Source: Rhizobium sp. RU33A | Lineage (GTDB): Bacteria; Pseudomonadota; Alphaproteobacteria; Rhizobiales; Rhizobiaceae | Direction of reading: 5' to 3' | DNA: 64,000 bases | NCBI RefSeq assembly: GCF_900156055.1 | Contig: NZ_FTMQ01000001.1 | Coordinates: forward strand, 806,001-870,000 | Part shown: positions 52,278 to 60,270 of the stretch, one piece after another | Position numbering within the stretch: the stretch's first letter is position 1 | Layout: every line of letters starts with the position of its first letter | Translations under genes and position numbers: made by a program | Notes under the pieces: model-generated | Databases searched by the model: none | Told to the model about the DNA's origin: nothing | The model's input: only the letters and a program-made list of their open reading frames with translations

Positions 52278-53099
52278 ATGCAACGAAATGACATCGGTCT
52301 GCCACCCAAGGGTACGACCATCCTGAAGCTGAGCAATATCTCGAAGAATTTCGGTGCGGTTTCCGCGCTGAGCGACATCGAGCTTGAAGTGAAGGCGGGC
52401 GAGGTCGTCGCTCTCGTCGGTGACAATGGCGCCGGCAAGTCGACACTGATCAAGGTCCTGGCGGGCGTCCACCAGCCCAGTTCCGGCCGGATCGAGTTCA
52501 TGGGTCAGGAAGTTTCTCTCGACAGCCCGAGCCGCGCGCTCGAACTCGGCATCGCGACGGTCTTTCAGGATCTGGCGCTCTGCGAAAATCTCGACGTCGT
52601 CGCCAATCTCTTTCTCGGACATGAACTCTCGCCCTGGAACCTCGATGAGGTGGCGATGGAGGTGCGTGCCTGGACGCTGCTGCGCGAACTCGCTGCCCGC
52701 ATCCCCTCGGTCCGTGAGCCGATTGCCTCGCTGTCAGGTGGCCAGCGCCAGACGGTCGCGATTGCCCGTTCGCTGCTTCTCGACCCCAAGATCATCATGC
52801 TCGACGAGCCGACGGCAGCACTTGGCGTCGCCCAGACCGCCGAAGTCCTGAACCTGATCGAGCGCGTCCGTGAGCGCGGCCTCGGGGTCATCATCATCAG
52901 CCACAACATGGAAGACGTCCGTGCCGTTGCCGACCGCGTCGTCGTCCTGCGTCTCGGCAAGAACAACGGCGTCTTCTCGCCTGACGCCTCCAACCATGAA
53001 CTCGTTGCCGCCATCACCGGCGCCACGGAAAACTCTGTCTCGCGCCGCGCCGGCCGAAAGGCCGTCGAACAGGCCGAAATCGGCGGGAGCCCCGCATGA
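52278..53099 (+). CDS. sugar/polyol ABC transporter ATP-binding protein
   Basis: A 273-residue single-domain ATPase. Walker A is VGDNGAGKST, the signature is LSGGQRQTVAIARSL, Walker B is IIMLDEPTAAL, and the H loop is IISHNMEDV. The single-domain form (FrcA-like) contrasts with the double-domain RbsA/XylG type. The ATG giving MQRNDIGLPPKG is chosen over an upstream TTG. It overlaps the permease gene by four bases. Confidence 0.93.
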   Translation: MQRNDIGLPPKGTTILKLSNISKNFGAVSALSDIELEVKAGEVVALVGDNGAGKSTLIKVLAGVHQPSSGRIEFMGQEVSLDSPSRALELGIATVFQDLALCENLDVVANLFLGHELSPWNLDEVAMEVRAWTLLRELAARIPSVREPIASLSGGQRQTVAIARSLLLDPKIIMLDEPTAALGVAQTAEVLNLIERVRERGLGVIIISHNMEDVRAVADRVVVLRLGKNNGVFSPDASNHELVAAITGATENSVSRRAGRKAVEQAEIGGSPA

Positions 53100-54358
53100 G
53101 CACTCAGATGTCGAATGAAAACAAGCCTGCGCCCCTTGCTCTCGACCGCAGCGATGAGCGCGTTCGCCACGCCGATGGCATCGGCGGTATGGTCCGCGCC
53201 TTCGTCAGCCGGATTCGTTCCGGCGACCTCGGAATGTTGCCGGTCGCGATCGGTCTGATCGTCATCTCGACGGTCTTCAGCATTCTCAATCCGATCTTCC
53301 TTGCGCCGAACAACCTTGTGAACCTGCTGTTCGACTGCGCGACAGTCGGCATCATCTCGCTTGGCATCGTGTGTGTGCTCATTCTCGGCGAGATCGACCT
53401 CTCGGTCGGCTCGATGAGCGGTCTCGCCTCGGCGATCATCGGCGTGCTCTGGGTGAATTCCGGCATCCCGCTGCCGCTCGCCATTGGTGCGGCACTGGTA
53501 ACGGGAGCGGGCGTCGGTGCGCTCTATGCGATGATGTACAATCGGCTGGGCATGCCGAGCTTCGTTGCAACGCTTGCCGGTCTGCTCGCGCTGCTCGGCT
53601 TGCAGCTCTATATCCTTGGGCCCACGGGCAGCATCAACCTGCCATATGCCTCGCCGCTGGTGCGCTTCGGCCAGATCCTCGTGATGCCTGACTGGCTGTC
53701 CTACCTGCTGGCACTTGTGCCTGGCGCCGTCTTGATTGTCGCCGGTATGGTCATCCGAGCGCGTCGACAGGCCGTCAATCTCTCCTCGCAGCCGATCAGC
53801 AGCCTCATCGTCAAGGCCGTGGTCCTGACGGTGGTCCTCGAGGCTGCTGTCTACTACCTGAACCTTGGACGCGGCGTGCCATGGATGTTTGGCCTGTTCG
53901 TGGCCCTGGTCGTGATCCTCAATTATGCGCTCACCAAGACCAAGTGGGGCCGCTCGATGTTTGCAGTCGGTGGCAACCGCGAGGCTGCACGCCGCTCGGG
54001 TATCAATGTCCGCCGCATTTATATGAGCGCATTCATGCTTTGCTCGACGCTGGCCGCTCTCGGCGGCACTTTGTCTGCATCGCGTCTCGCATCGTCTAGC
54101 CAGCAGGCCGGCACGGGTGACGTCAACCTCAACGCGATCGCGGCGGCCGTCATCGGCGGGACCAGCCTCTTCGGCGGACGCGGCAGTGCCTATTCGGCCC
54201 TGCTCGGCATCATCGTCATCCAGGCGATCTCGAACGGGTTGACGCTTCTCAACCTCAGCTCGTCGCTTCGCTATATGATCACCGGTGCTGTTCTCGCCAT
54301 CGCCGTCATCGTCGACTCGCTTGCCCGCCGCTCGCGCGTCAGCCATGGCCGCGCCTGA
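53096..54358 (+). CDS. sugar/polyol ABC transporter permease
   Basis: A 420-residue permease of the RbsC/XylH family with about ten or more membrane helices. Family markers are ILGEIDLSVGSMSGLA near residues 98-113, AVGGNREAARRSGI, and the late GGTSLFGGRGSAYSALLG. It forms the channel for the imported polyol. Length fits the XylH branch rather than the shorter RbsC branch. The start overlaps the ATPase stop (ATGA). Confidence 0.93.
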   Translation: MSTQMSNENKPAPLALDRSDERVRHADGIGGMVRAFVSRIRSGDLGMLPVAIGLIVISTVFSILNPIFLAPNNLVNLLFDCATVGIISLGIVCVLILGEIDLSVGSMSGLASAIIGVLWVNSGIPLPLAIGAALVTGAGVGALYAMMYNRLGMPSFVATLAGLLALLGLQLYILGPTGSINLPYASPLVRFGQILVMPDWLSYLLALVPGAVLIVAGMVIRARRQAVNLSSQPISSLIVKAVVLTVVLEAAVYYLNLGRGVPWMFGLFVALVVILNYALTKTKWGRSMFAVGGNREAARRSGINVRRIYMSAFMLCSTLAALGGTLSASRLASSSQQAGTGDVNLNAIAAAVIGGTSLFGGRGSAYSALLGIIVIQAISNGLTLLNLSSSLRYMITGAVLAIAVIVDSLARRSRVSHGRA

Positions 54359-54379
54359 TCCAAAGACTGGAGACTTGTT

Positions 54380-55108
54380 ATGACTGTACTGATGAAGGGC
54401 AAGGTTGCCGCTATCACCGGAGCAGCTTCGGGCATAGGCCTCGAATGCGCCCGCACCCTGATCGCCGAAGGCGCGACGGTTGTCCTAATCGACCGCGCAA
54501 AGGACAAGCTCGAGACGCTCTGCCAGGAACTCGGCGAGCGGGCCAAGCCCTTGGTCGTCGACCTCTTCGATGGGCCTGCCGTCTCGGGCATGCTGCCGCG
54601 TATTATAGAGCTGGCAGGCGGTCTGGACATATTCCACGCCAATGCCGGTGCCTATATTGGCGGTCCAGTCGCGGAAGGCGATCCGGATGCCTGGGACCGC
54701 ATGCTGAACCTCAACATCAACGCTGCCTTCCGCTCCGTGCATGCAGTCTTGCCGCACATGATCGCGCAGAAATCCGGTGATATCCTGTTCACCAGCTCGA
54801 TCGCCGGCGTCGTTCCGGTTGTCTGGGAGCCGATCTACACGGCTTCGAAATTCGCGGTTCAGGCCTTCGTGCATTCGACCCGCCGCCAGGTGGCGCCCCA
54901 TGGCGTGCGCGTCGGTGCGGTTCTGCCAGGTCCCGTTGTTACAGCACTCCTCGACGACTGGCCGAAGGCTAAGATGGAAGAGGCGCTTGCCAATGGTAGC
55001 CTGATGCAGCCGAAGGAGGTGGCCGATGCCGTGCTCTTCATGCTGTCGCGGCCCCGCAATGTGACCATTCGTGACCTGGTGATCCTGCCCAACAGTGTCG
55101 ATCTCTGA
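54380..55108 (+). CDS. SDR-family dehydrogenase, probable ribitol 2-dehydrogenase
   Basis: A 242-residue short-chain dehydrogenase. The NAD-binding motif is TGAASGIG (about 14-21), followed by [10 protein letters not shown] with an acidic residue at the end of strand 2, which favours NAD. Other motifs are NAGAYIGG, the catalytic serine in [10 protein letters not shown] and YTASK. In full length and in the [20 protein letters not shown] segment it looks like rhizobial ribitol 2-dehydrogenase (ribitol to D-ribulose). That assignment is by recognition; another pentitol or sugar alcohol is possible. It lies between the transporter and a pentulose kinase, as the pathway would require. Confidence 0.82.
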   Translation: MTVLMKGKVAAITGAASGIGLECARTLIAEGATVVLIDRAKDKLETLCQELGERAKPLVVDLFDGPAVSGMLPRIIELAGGLDIFHANAGAYIGGPVAEGDPDAWDRMLNLNINAAFRSVHAVLPHMIAQKSGDILFTSSIAGVVPVVWEPIYTASKFAVQAFVHSTRRQVAPHGVRVGAVLPGPVVTALLDDWPKAKMEEALANGSLMQPKEVADAVLFMLSRPRNVTIRDLVILPNSVDL

Positions 55109-55163
55109 CGCCTGGTTGATCCTCACCAGCCTGCCTTGCAATGCCGAAACAGACGAGAAGACC

Positions 55164-56798
55164 ATGACCTCAGCACAGAACTCGACCGAGGGAGCAACGC
55201 GTTACGTCATCGGCGTTGATGTCGGAACGGGCAGCGCACGTGCTGGCCTCTTCGACCTTGAGGGCCGCATGCTGTCGGTCGCGAAACGCGATATCACGCT
55301 CTTTCGCGAGGCTGGCTCGATCGTCGAGCAGTCGAGCACCGAGATCTGGAATGCCGTCTGTGCGATCATTCGCGAAGCCGTGCATGCTGCGGGTGTTGCT
55401 CCGGATCAGGTCATCGGGCTCGGCTTTGACGCGACCTGCTCACTGGTGGTGCTGGGGGAGGGTGGTAAGCCGCTCGCAGTCGGCCCCTCGGAAGAGGCAG
55501 AGCGTGACATCATCGTCTGGATGGACCACCGCGCCGTCGCCCAGGCCGAACGCATTAATGCGATGGGGCATGATGTGTTGCGCTATGTCGGTGGCCGCAT
55601 CTCGCCCGAGATGGAGACGCCGAAGATCCTGTGGCTTAAGGAAAATCGCCCGGCGACTTTCAAAGCCGCTTGGCAGTTCTTCGATCTCGCTGATTTTCTG
55701 ACCTGGAAATCGACCGGCGATCTTTCGCGCTCGACCTGCACGGTAACCTGCAAATGGACCTATCTCGCCCATGAGGCGCGTTGGGATCAAAGTTATTTCG
55801 ATCAGATCGGCTTGGCCGAACTGGCGAAGGAGGGCTTTACCCGCATCGGTACTGACATCGTCGAGCCCGGCACCCGATTGGGGCAGGGACTGACGCTTGA
55901 AGCCGCCGAAGCCATGGGTCTCAAGCCCGGTACGGCGGTCGCCGCGGGCATGATCGATGCTCATGCGGGTGGCATCGGCACGGTCGGCATCGGCGGCAAG
56001 CCGGCCGAGAACCTGGCTTACGTGTTCGGGACCTCCTCCTGCACGATGACGTCGACGGCTGATCCTGTCTTCGTGCCCGGTGTCTGGGGACCGTATTATT
56101 CGGCCATGGTACCCGGCATGTGGCTGAACGAGGGTGGCCAGAGTGCCGCGGGCGCGGCGATCGATCAGCTTCTCTCCTTCCATCCCGCTGCCACGGAGGC
56201 GACCGCCCGGGCACAGGCCGAGGGGAAGTCTTTGCCCGCCTTCATGGCCGAGCAGGCAGCACTCAAGATTGCTGATGCCTCAGAGGCCGTCGACCTTGCT
56301 GCAGGCCTGCATGTCGTGCCGGAATTTCTCGGGAACCGCGCTCCTTTTGCCGATCCGCATGCCCGCGCCGTCATCGCTGGCCTTGGAATGGAACGTGACT
56401 TCGACAGTCTCATCGCTCTCTACATCGCCGGCCTCTGTGGGATCGGCTACGGACTGCGCCAGATCATCGAGACGCAGGCAAAATCCGGTGCTTCCGTCGA
56501 GCGGGTGGTGATCAGCGGTGGCGCTGGTGCAAGCCCCTTAGTGCGCCAGATCCTGGCGGACGCCTGCTGCAAGCCTGTTGTCGCGACTGAAGCGGACGAA
56601 CCTGTCCTGCTCGGCTCTGCCATTCTTGGTAGCGTCGCTGCTGGCGCCTTCCCGGATGTTCGCGATGCCATGCGTGAACTCGCAAGGAGTGCTTCGATCC
56701 ACACGCCAAGCGCCGAGCGTGTAGCGACGCTTCATGAAGGACGCTATCAGGCGTTCCTCAACCTTCAGGAAGTTTCGCGGACCATAAGGTCGTTCTAG
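55164..56798 (+). CDS. FGGY-family kinase, probable D-ribulokinase
   Basis: A 544-residue carbohydrate kinase with two actin-like ATPase halves. Visible motifs are VIGVDVGTGSARAGLFDL (phosphate 1), GLGFDATCSLVVL, VWMDHRAVAQAERIN, the substrate/catalytic region GMIDAHAGGIGTVG, YVFGTSSCTM and the FGGY signature region near VISGGAGASPLVRQI. It most resembles D-ribulokinase (D-ribulose to D-ribulose 5-phosphate). Together with the SDR it would send ribitol into the pentose phosphate pathway. The ATG giving MTSAQNSTEG has GAGAAG upstream. Confidence 0.87.
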   Translation: MTSAQNSTEGATRYVIGVDVGTGSARAGLFDLEGRMLSVAKRDITLFREAGSIVEQSSTEIWNAVCAIIREAVHAAGVAPDQVIGLGFDATCSLVVLGEGGKPLAVGPSEEAERDIIVWMDHRAVAQAERINAMGHDVLRYVGGRISPEMETPKILWLKENRPATFKAAWQFFDLADFLTWKSTGDLSRSTCTVTCKWTYLAHEARWDQSYFDQIGLAELAKEGFTRIGTDIVEPGTRLGQGLTLEAAEAMGLKPGTAVAAGMIDAHAGGIGTVGIGGKPAENLAYVFGTSSCTMTSTADPVFVPGVWGPYYSAMVPGMWLNEGGQSAAGAAIDQLLSFHPAATEATARAQAEGKSLPAFMAEQAALKIADASEAVDLAAGLHVVPEFLGNRAPFADPHARAVIAGLGMERDFDSLIALYIAGLCGIGYGLRQIIETQAKSGASVERVVISGGAGASPLVRQILADACCKPVVATEADEPVLLGSAILGSVAAGAFPDVRDAMRELARSASIHTPSAERVATLHEGRYQAFLNLQEVSRTIRSF

Positions 56799-57192
56799 CA
56801 TTGCTAGGCAGCAATCGGGCTGCGGGTGCAACTCGTGATACTGCGGCCTGAGGCTTATATGGGCCCGCCATTGGGTATTGTGCCCGCATTTGCTGATCAG
56901 TCGAGAGGGGTGGAATGCCTCACAGGGCTGTGGGCTGACGTCAACATGGCGGGAGAGCGGCAATTATTTCCGCTCGGGCGTGCAGAGCCGGAGGTGAGGT
57001 TAGCATTTGAGCGGGGCAGCTAAGCGCCGTCATTCTAGTCGTTGGCCATCTCAATTGATTGCTCTGAAAGCCGCCGCATCGCGCACCACGTCAGCAGCCT
57101 TTCTAGTGGGGCGCTAACTCAAACCGGGACGCAAGTGGTGATCTGCTCCGAACGCCTACGCCGGCTCGCCGATTATCACCGGCGCCATTTAG
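56799..57192. other. 394-base spacer with repeat copy
   Basis: Lies between the kinase gene and the convergent sensor kinase. No gene or terminator was recognised. It contains the right module of the interspersed repeat (copy C). Confidence 0.5.
56932..57005 (+). repeat. interspersed repeat, copy C (right module)
   Basis: GGGCTGACGTCAACATGGCG continues to TTTCCGCTCG and then GCCGGAGGTGAGGT, aligning with copy B at 49647-49720 in the same orientation. Copies B and C thus lie on each side of the pentitol operon. Confidence 0.7.
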
Positions 57193-58545
57193 TCATTGTT
57201 CTGGCGGCGGGAGTGAGAGTTCACACTCGAATCCCGTGACTCCCTCAGGCAGCAAGACATTCCTCAAGATCATCGTGCCGTTCATCTGCGCCATTAGCTT
57301 GTCTACGATCGCGAGACCGAGACCGGATCCGGGCTTGTTGGTTTGACCGCGCCTGAACCGTGTCCGATAGACATCGAGGTGTGGATCGAGCGGGACGGAC
57401 ACGGCATTGGTTACCGTGATGCGCCCCTCTGCGGATATGCCGATCGTGATGGGCTGTTCGGCATCGCCATAACGGGCAGCGTTTTCCAGCAGGTTGTTAA
57501 ACGCAATGGCGAAGGCGTCTGGGTCGATTGCTCGGACGAGTGCCGATAACCCGGGCTCTGGCCGCAGCACGATCACCGCGGTCTGATGCGAGCGCTGGAA
57601 GGTCTCGACAAGCAGCTCTACGAGGGCAAGCAGATCAACGGGGGTGCTGGACAATCCGACGCCCGCCTCCGCCCGGGATAGCTGCAGCAGCTTCTCCAGC
57701 ATCAGCGATAGGCGACGAAGCGCTTCCAGCACGCGTTGTGACCGCGACCGGTCGTCCGGCTCGGTGAGTTGACCGGCCAGTAGTTCCATCTGGGCGAGCG
57801 CACCGGCGAGTGGGGTTCGAAGTTCATGGGCGCTGTTGGCGGCAAGCTCCCGTTCGGCTTGCAGCGCGAGCTTTAGCCGTCCGAGTAGCGTGTTGACCGA
57901 GCCCGGTATCGTCGCGATTTCTGTCGGAAGGCCGTGCAAAGCGATGGGTTCTAGGTTGCTCCCATCGCGTCTGCTGATCGCGTCCCGCAGTTCATTGACC
58001 GGCCTTGTCGCCCCAACGACGACCCAGCGGATTGCGAACATGCCGAGAGGAAGCAGAAGCAGGATTGGCAGCAACAGCGTCAAGGCGCTTTCAAGCGTCG
58101 CCTCGCGTCGATGCGCCAGCGAGTCCGCCACCTGGACGAAGAGCGTATCGCTGACCGTTGCGATGGTGAAGATCCGTCTGTCATCGCCGCTCCAAAAGCC
58201 GGGCGAGAGCGGTGCGGCATAAGGTTCAGCTCCGACATTGTGCGAATGCAGGAGTACCCGGCCGGAGAGATCACGCACCTGGTAAGTCAAGTATTCGTCG
58301 GTCGCGCCAGGATTGAGCGCGGCCACCTGGTTCGGCCCTGTGCCCGTGTCGCGACGGAAGAAATCGTCGATGACGAGAGGGGCGAGGCGTTCGGTTGTCT
58401 CCTGCAGCGCGCTGTCGAAAACCTCATCGAATTCGGCACGCATGACGTGAATGGAGAGCCCGACTGCGATTGCCCAGAATACCGCGAGCAGGATCGACAG
58501 AGAAAGCACAAGGCGTCCGGCAAGGCTTCGGGTCTCAATTCGCAT
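57193..58545 (-). CDS. membrane sensor histidine kinase (QseC/TctE type)
   Basis: A 450-residue kinase. Two membrane helices (about 10-30 and 170-190) bracket a periplasmic domain, followed by a HAMP-like linker. The phosphotransfer motif is AANSAHELRTPLAGALAQ, with HATPase motifs NLLENAARYGD and GSGLGLAIVDKL. The start overlaps the response regulator gene by 11 bases, so they form one operon. This pair type often senses cations, antimicrobial peptides or envelope changes. The shared upstream box suggests that it controls the eptA-like gene. Confidence 0.9.
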   Translation of the reverse strand: MRIETRSLAGRLVLSLSILLAVFWAIAVGLSIHVMRAEFDEVFDSALQETTERLAPLVIDDFFRRDTGTGPNQVAALNPGATDEYLTYQVRDLSGRVLLHSHNVGAEPYAAPLSPGFWSGDDRRIFTIATVSDTLFVQVADSLAHRREATLESALTLLLPILLLLPLGMFAIRWVVVGATRPVNELRDAISRRDGSNLEPIALHGLPTEIATIPGSVNTLLGRLKLALQAERELAANSAHELRTPLAGALAQMELLAGQLTEPDDRSRSQRVLEALRRLSLMLEKLLQLSRAEAGVGLSSTPVDLLALVELLVETFQRSHQTAVIVLRPEPGLSALVRAIDPDAFAIAFNNLLENAARYGDAEQPITIGISAEGRITVTNAVSVPLDPHLDVYRTRFRRGQTNKPGSGLGLAIVDKLMAQMNGTMILRNVLLPEGVTGFECELSLPPPEQ

Positions 58546-59203
58546 CGGCGGAAATCCTGTAGCCGACACCGCGCACGGTCTCGATTGCATCCTTGCCCAG
58601 CTTCCTACGCAGTCGGCTGACATAGACTTCGACCGTGTTGCTCTCGACCTCCGCCCCGAAGGCGTAAAGCGCTTCCTCGATCTGTGCTTTCGACACGATG
58701 GCGCGTTTGCGGGCGATCAGCCTGTCGAGTACGGCCCATTCGCGGGAGGAGAGAAGGATCTCCGAACCGTCCCTAGCCACAATCCGCCGCTCGGAAAGGT
58801 AAACTCCGATTCCTCCTAATGTGAGATCGGGCAGCTTGTGCGTGCCGTAGCGTCGCGATACGGCGTGAATCCGGGCCTGCAGCTCGCCGAGATCGATAGG
58901 TTTGACAAGATAGTCGTCGGCCCCGGCATTCAATCCGGCGATGCGATCGGACACCTGGTCGTGGGCCGTCATGATGATGACGGGCATCTCGTCGCGGCGG
59001 GCCCGCAGAGCCTTCAGGATGTCGAGGCCGCTCCCATCCGGCAGCCTGAGATCGAGGAGCACGAGATCATAGGCGGCTGCTTGAAGGCTCGCCGCTGCCT
59101 CGTCGCATGAGAGTGCCCAGTCCACGGCATGGCCCTGGCGGTGTACGTATGTCTTCACCGCATCGCCGAGCATTTCATCGTCTTCGACCAGCAAGACCCG
59201 CAT
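58535..59203 (-). CDS. OmpR-family response regulator
   Basis: A 222-residue regulator. In the receiver the acidic residues are in VEDDEMLGD, the phosphoacceptor is in LVLLDLRLPDGSG (D51), and the lysine is in DDYLVKPIDLGE. The C-terminal winged helix includes LLSSREWAVLDRLIARK and EVYVSRLRRKLG. It is close to QseB/PmrA-type regulators. It is divergent from the PepSY/cytochrome b561 operon. Two oppositely oriented copies of a 20-bp box lie between the two starts, suggesting autoregulation and activation of both directions. Confidence 0.92.
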   Translation of the reverse strand: MRVLLVEDDEMLGDAVKTYVHRQGHAVDWALSCDEAAASLQAAAYDLVLLDLRLPDGSGLDILKALRARRDEMPVIIMTAHDQVSDRIAGLNAGADDYLVKPIDLGELQARIHAVSRRYGTHKLPDLTLGGIGVYLSERRIVARDGSEILLSSREWAVLDRLIARKRAIVSKAQIEEALYAFGAEVESNTVEVYVSRLRRKLGKDAIETVRGVGYRISADAN

Positions 59204-59247
59204 TCAATTACTCCTGTCCAAGAGATCGGGATCTCTTGTCGCGCATG

Positions 59248-59267
59248 AAACTGACAGCCCGCTGAAC
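59248..59267 (-). promoter_or_regulatory. putative OmpR-type regulator box 1
   Basis: On the minus strand GTTCAGCGGGCTGTCAGTTT. TTCAG and GTCAG form a direct repeat with 11-base periodicity, the spacing typical of OmpR/PhoB-type dimers. It is 44 bases before the response regulator start. Confidence 0.65.
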
Positions 59268-59290
59268 CGCCCGCAAGGTCCGAGCTCGCC

Positions 59291-59310
59291 CTTCAGGTGG
59301 CTGTCAGTTT
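59291..59310 (+). promoter_or_regulatory. putative OmpR-type regulator box 2
   Basis: CTTCAGGTGGCTGTCAGTTT has the same orientation toward its gene as boxes 1 and 3. It ends 49 bases before the PepSY gene start. With box 1 it forms a 12-bp inverted repeat. Confidence 0.65.
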
Positions 59311-59359
59311 GCGGGTCGATCCTCTCCTCGTGTCCAACACCAGGAAAGGAACACATTCC

Positions 59360-59626
59360 ATGCAGAAGATCATCATCGCTCTCGGCCTCGCAGCTGCCTT
59401 TGGCGGCACCGCACTTGCTTCCGAAAAATGCAATGTCGCCATGGCCGACTGGAAGCCGCGCGAGGCGCTGCAGACCAAGCTTGAAGGCGAAGGCTGGAAG
59501 GTCCGCTCGATCAAGACCGAAGACGGCTGCTATGAAGCCTATGCCATCAACGCCGAAGGCAAGAAGGTCGAAGCCTATTTCGACCAGCAGACCCTTCAGT
59601 CGGTCGATATGAAGATCGAGGACTGA
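59360..59626 (+). CDS. periplasmic PepSY-domain protein
   Basis: An 88-residue protein with a Sec signal peptide (cleavage near residue 20). One PepSY domain is visible (DWKPREALQTKLEGEGWKV; CYEAYAINAEGKKVEAYFD). Such proteins typically accompany cytochrome b561 genes and QseBC/PmrAB-like systems. The two cysteines (EKCNVA and DGCYEA) could form a disulfide. AGGAAAGGAA precedes the start. It is the first gene of an operon with cytochrome b561, three bases apart. Confidence 0.88.
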   Translation: MQKIIIALGLAAAFGGTALASEKCNVAMADWKPREALQTKLEGEGWKVRSIKTEDGCYEAYAINAEGKKVEAYFDQQTLQSVDMKIED

Positions 59627-59629
59627 TCG

Positions 59630-60169
59630 ATGACGTTGACAGTCAAGGTCTGGGATCGTCCGGTCAGGCTCTTTCACTGGAGCCTCGCGGGCAGTGTCGC
59701 CTTGTGCTGGTTGACAGCGGACGAGTTGCAGAGCCTGCACGAGGTGGCAGGCTATGCAGCCGCCGGCCTGATTGGCCTGCGGCTCTTTCTCGGCATAGCC
59801 GGGACGCGCTATGCCCGTTTCAGCCAGTTTATCCGCTCGCCAAAGCGCACGCTGCTCTATGCCGGCGACATGCTTCGCCACAAGGAGCCCCGCTATCTCG
59901 GCCACAATCCGCTCGGGGCCGCCATGGTGGTCGTGTTGCTTCTGATGGTCGGCGGTATCGCGCTCACCGGCTGGATGCAGACGACGGATGCCTATTGGGG
60001 CATTGAATGGGTCGAGGAGACGCATGAAGCGCTCGCTCAATTGCTGCTGGTGGCCATCGCCGTCCACGTGGTGGGCGTCATTCATGCCAGCCTCCGGCAT
60101 CATGAGAACCTGGCGCTTGCCATGTTCACCGGGCGCAAACGCGCACCGGAAGGCGGCGATATCCTCTGA
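59630..60169 (+). CDS. cytochrome b561-like membrane protein
   Basis: A 179-residue four-helix membrane cytochrome. Haem-ligand histidines are in VRLFHWSLAG, SLHEVAGYAA and the C-terminal VHVVGVIHASLRH. The family moves electrons between quinol or soluble carriers and periplasmic partners. It is cotranscribed with the PepSY gene under the putative regulator box and ends at a strong hairpin. Confidence 0.92.
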   Translation: MTLTVKVWDRPVRLFHWSLAGSVALCWLTADELQSLHEVAGYAAAGLIGLRLFLGIAGTRYARFSQFIRSPKRTLLYAGDMLRHKEPRYLGHNPLGAAMVVVLLLMVGGIALTGWMQTTDAYWGIEWVEETHEALAQLLLVAIAVHVVGVIHASLRHHENLALAMFTGRKRAPEGGDIL

Positions 60170-60190
60170 AAGAGAAGCCCCAACGAAACA

Positions 60191-60217
60191 AAGGACGCCG
60201 CAAACCGCGGCGTCCTT
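60191..60217. terminator. bidirectional terminator
   Basis: A perfect 11-bp stem (AAGGACGCCGC / GCGGCGTCCTT) with a five-base loop lies between the convergent cytochrome b561 and eptA-like genes. Confidence 0.8.
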
Positions 60218-60270
60218 GTCTGTCGTGAGTAGGCTTGATGTGTTTGGTGGACCGAGTTCCGCAGCGCCCC

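Noticed and set aside
51234..52622. 462-codon open frame antisense to the binding-protein and ATPase genes
   Set aside because: Covers two well-supported ABC genes on the other strand and resembles no family.
52565..54346. 593-codon open frame antisense to the permease gene
   Set aside because: Low-complexity Arg/Asp/His-rich translation typical of antisense shadows; the permease is certain.
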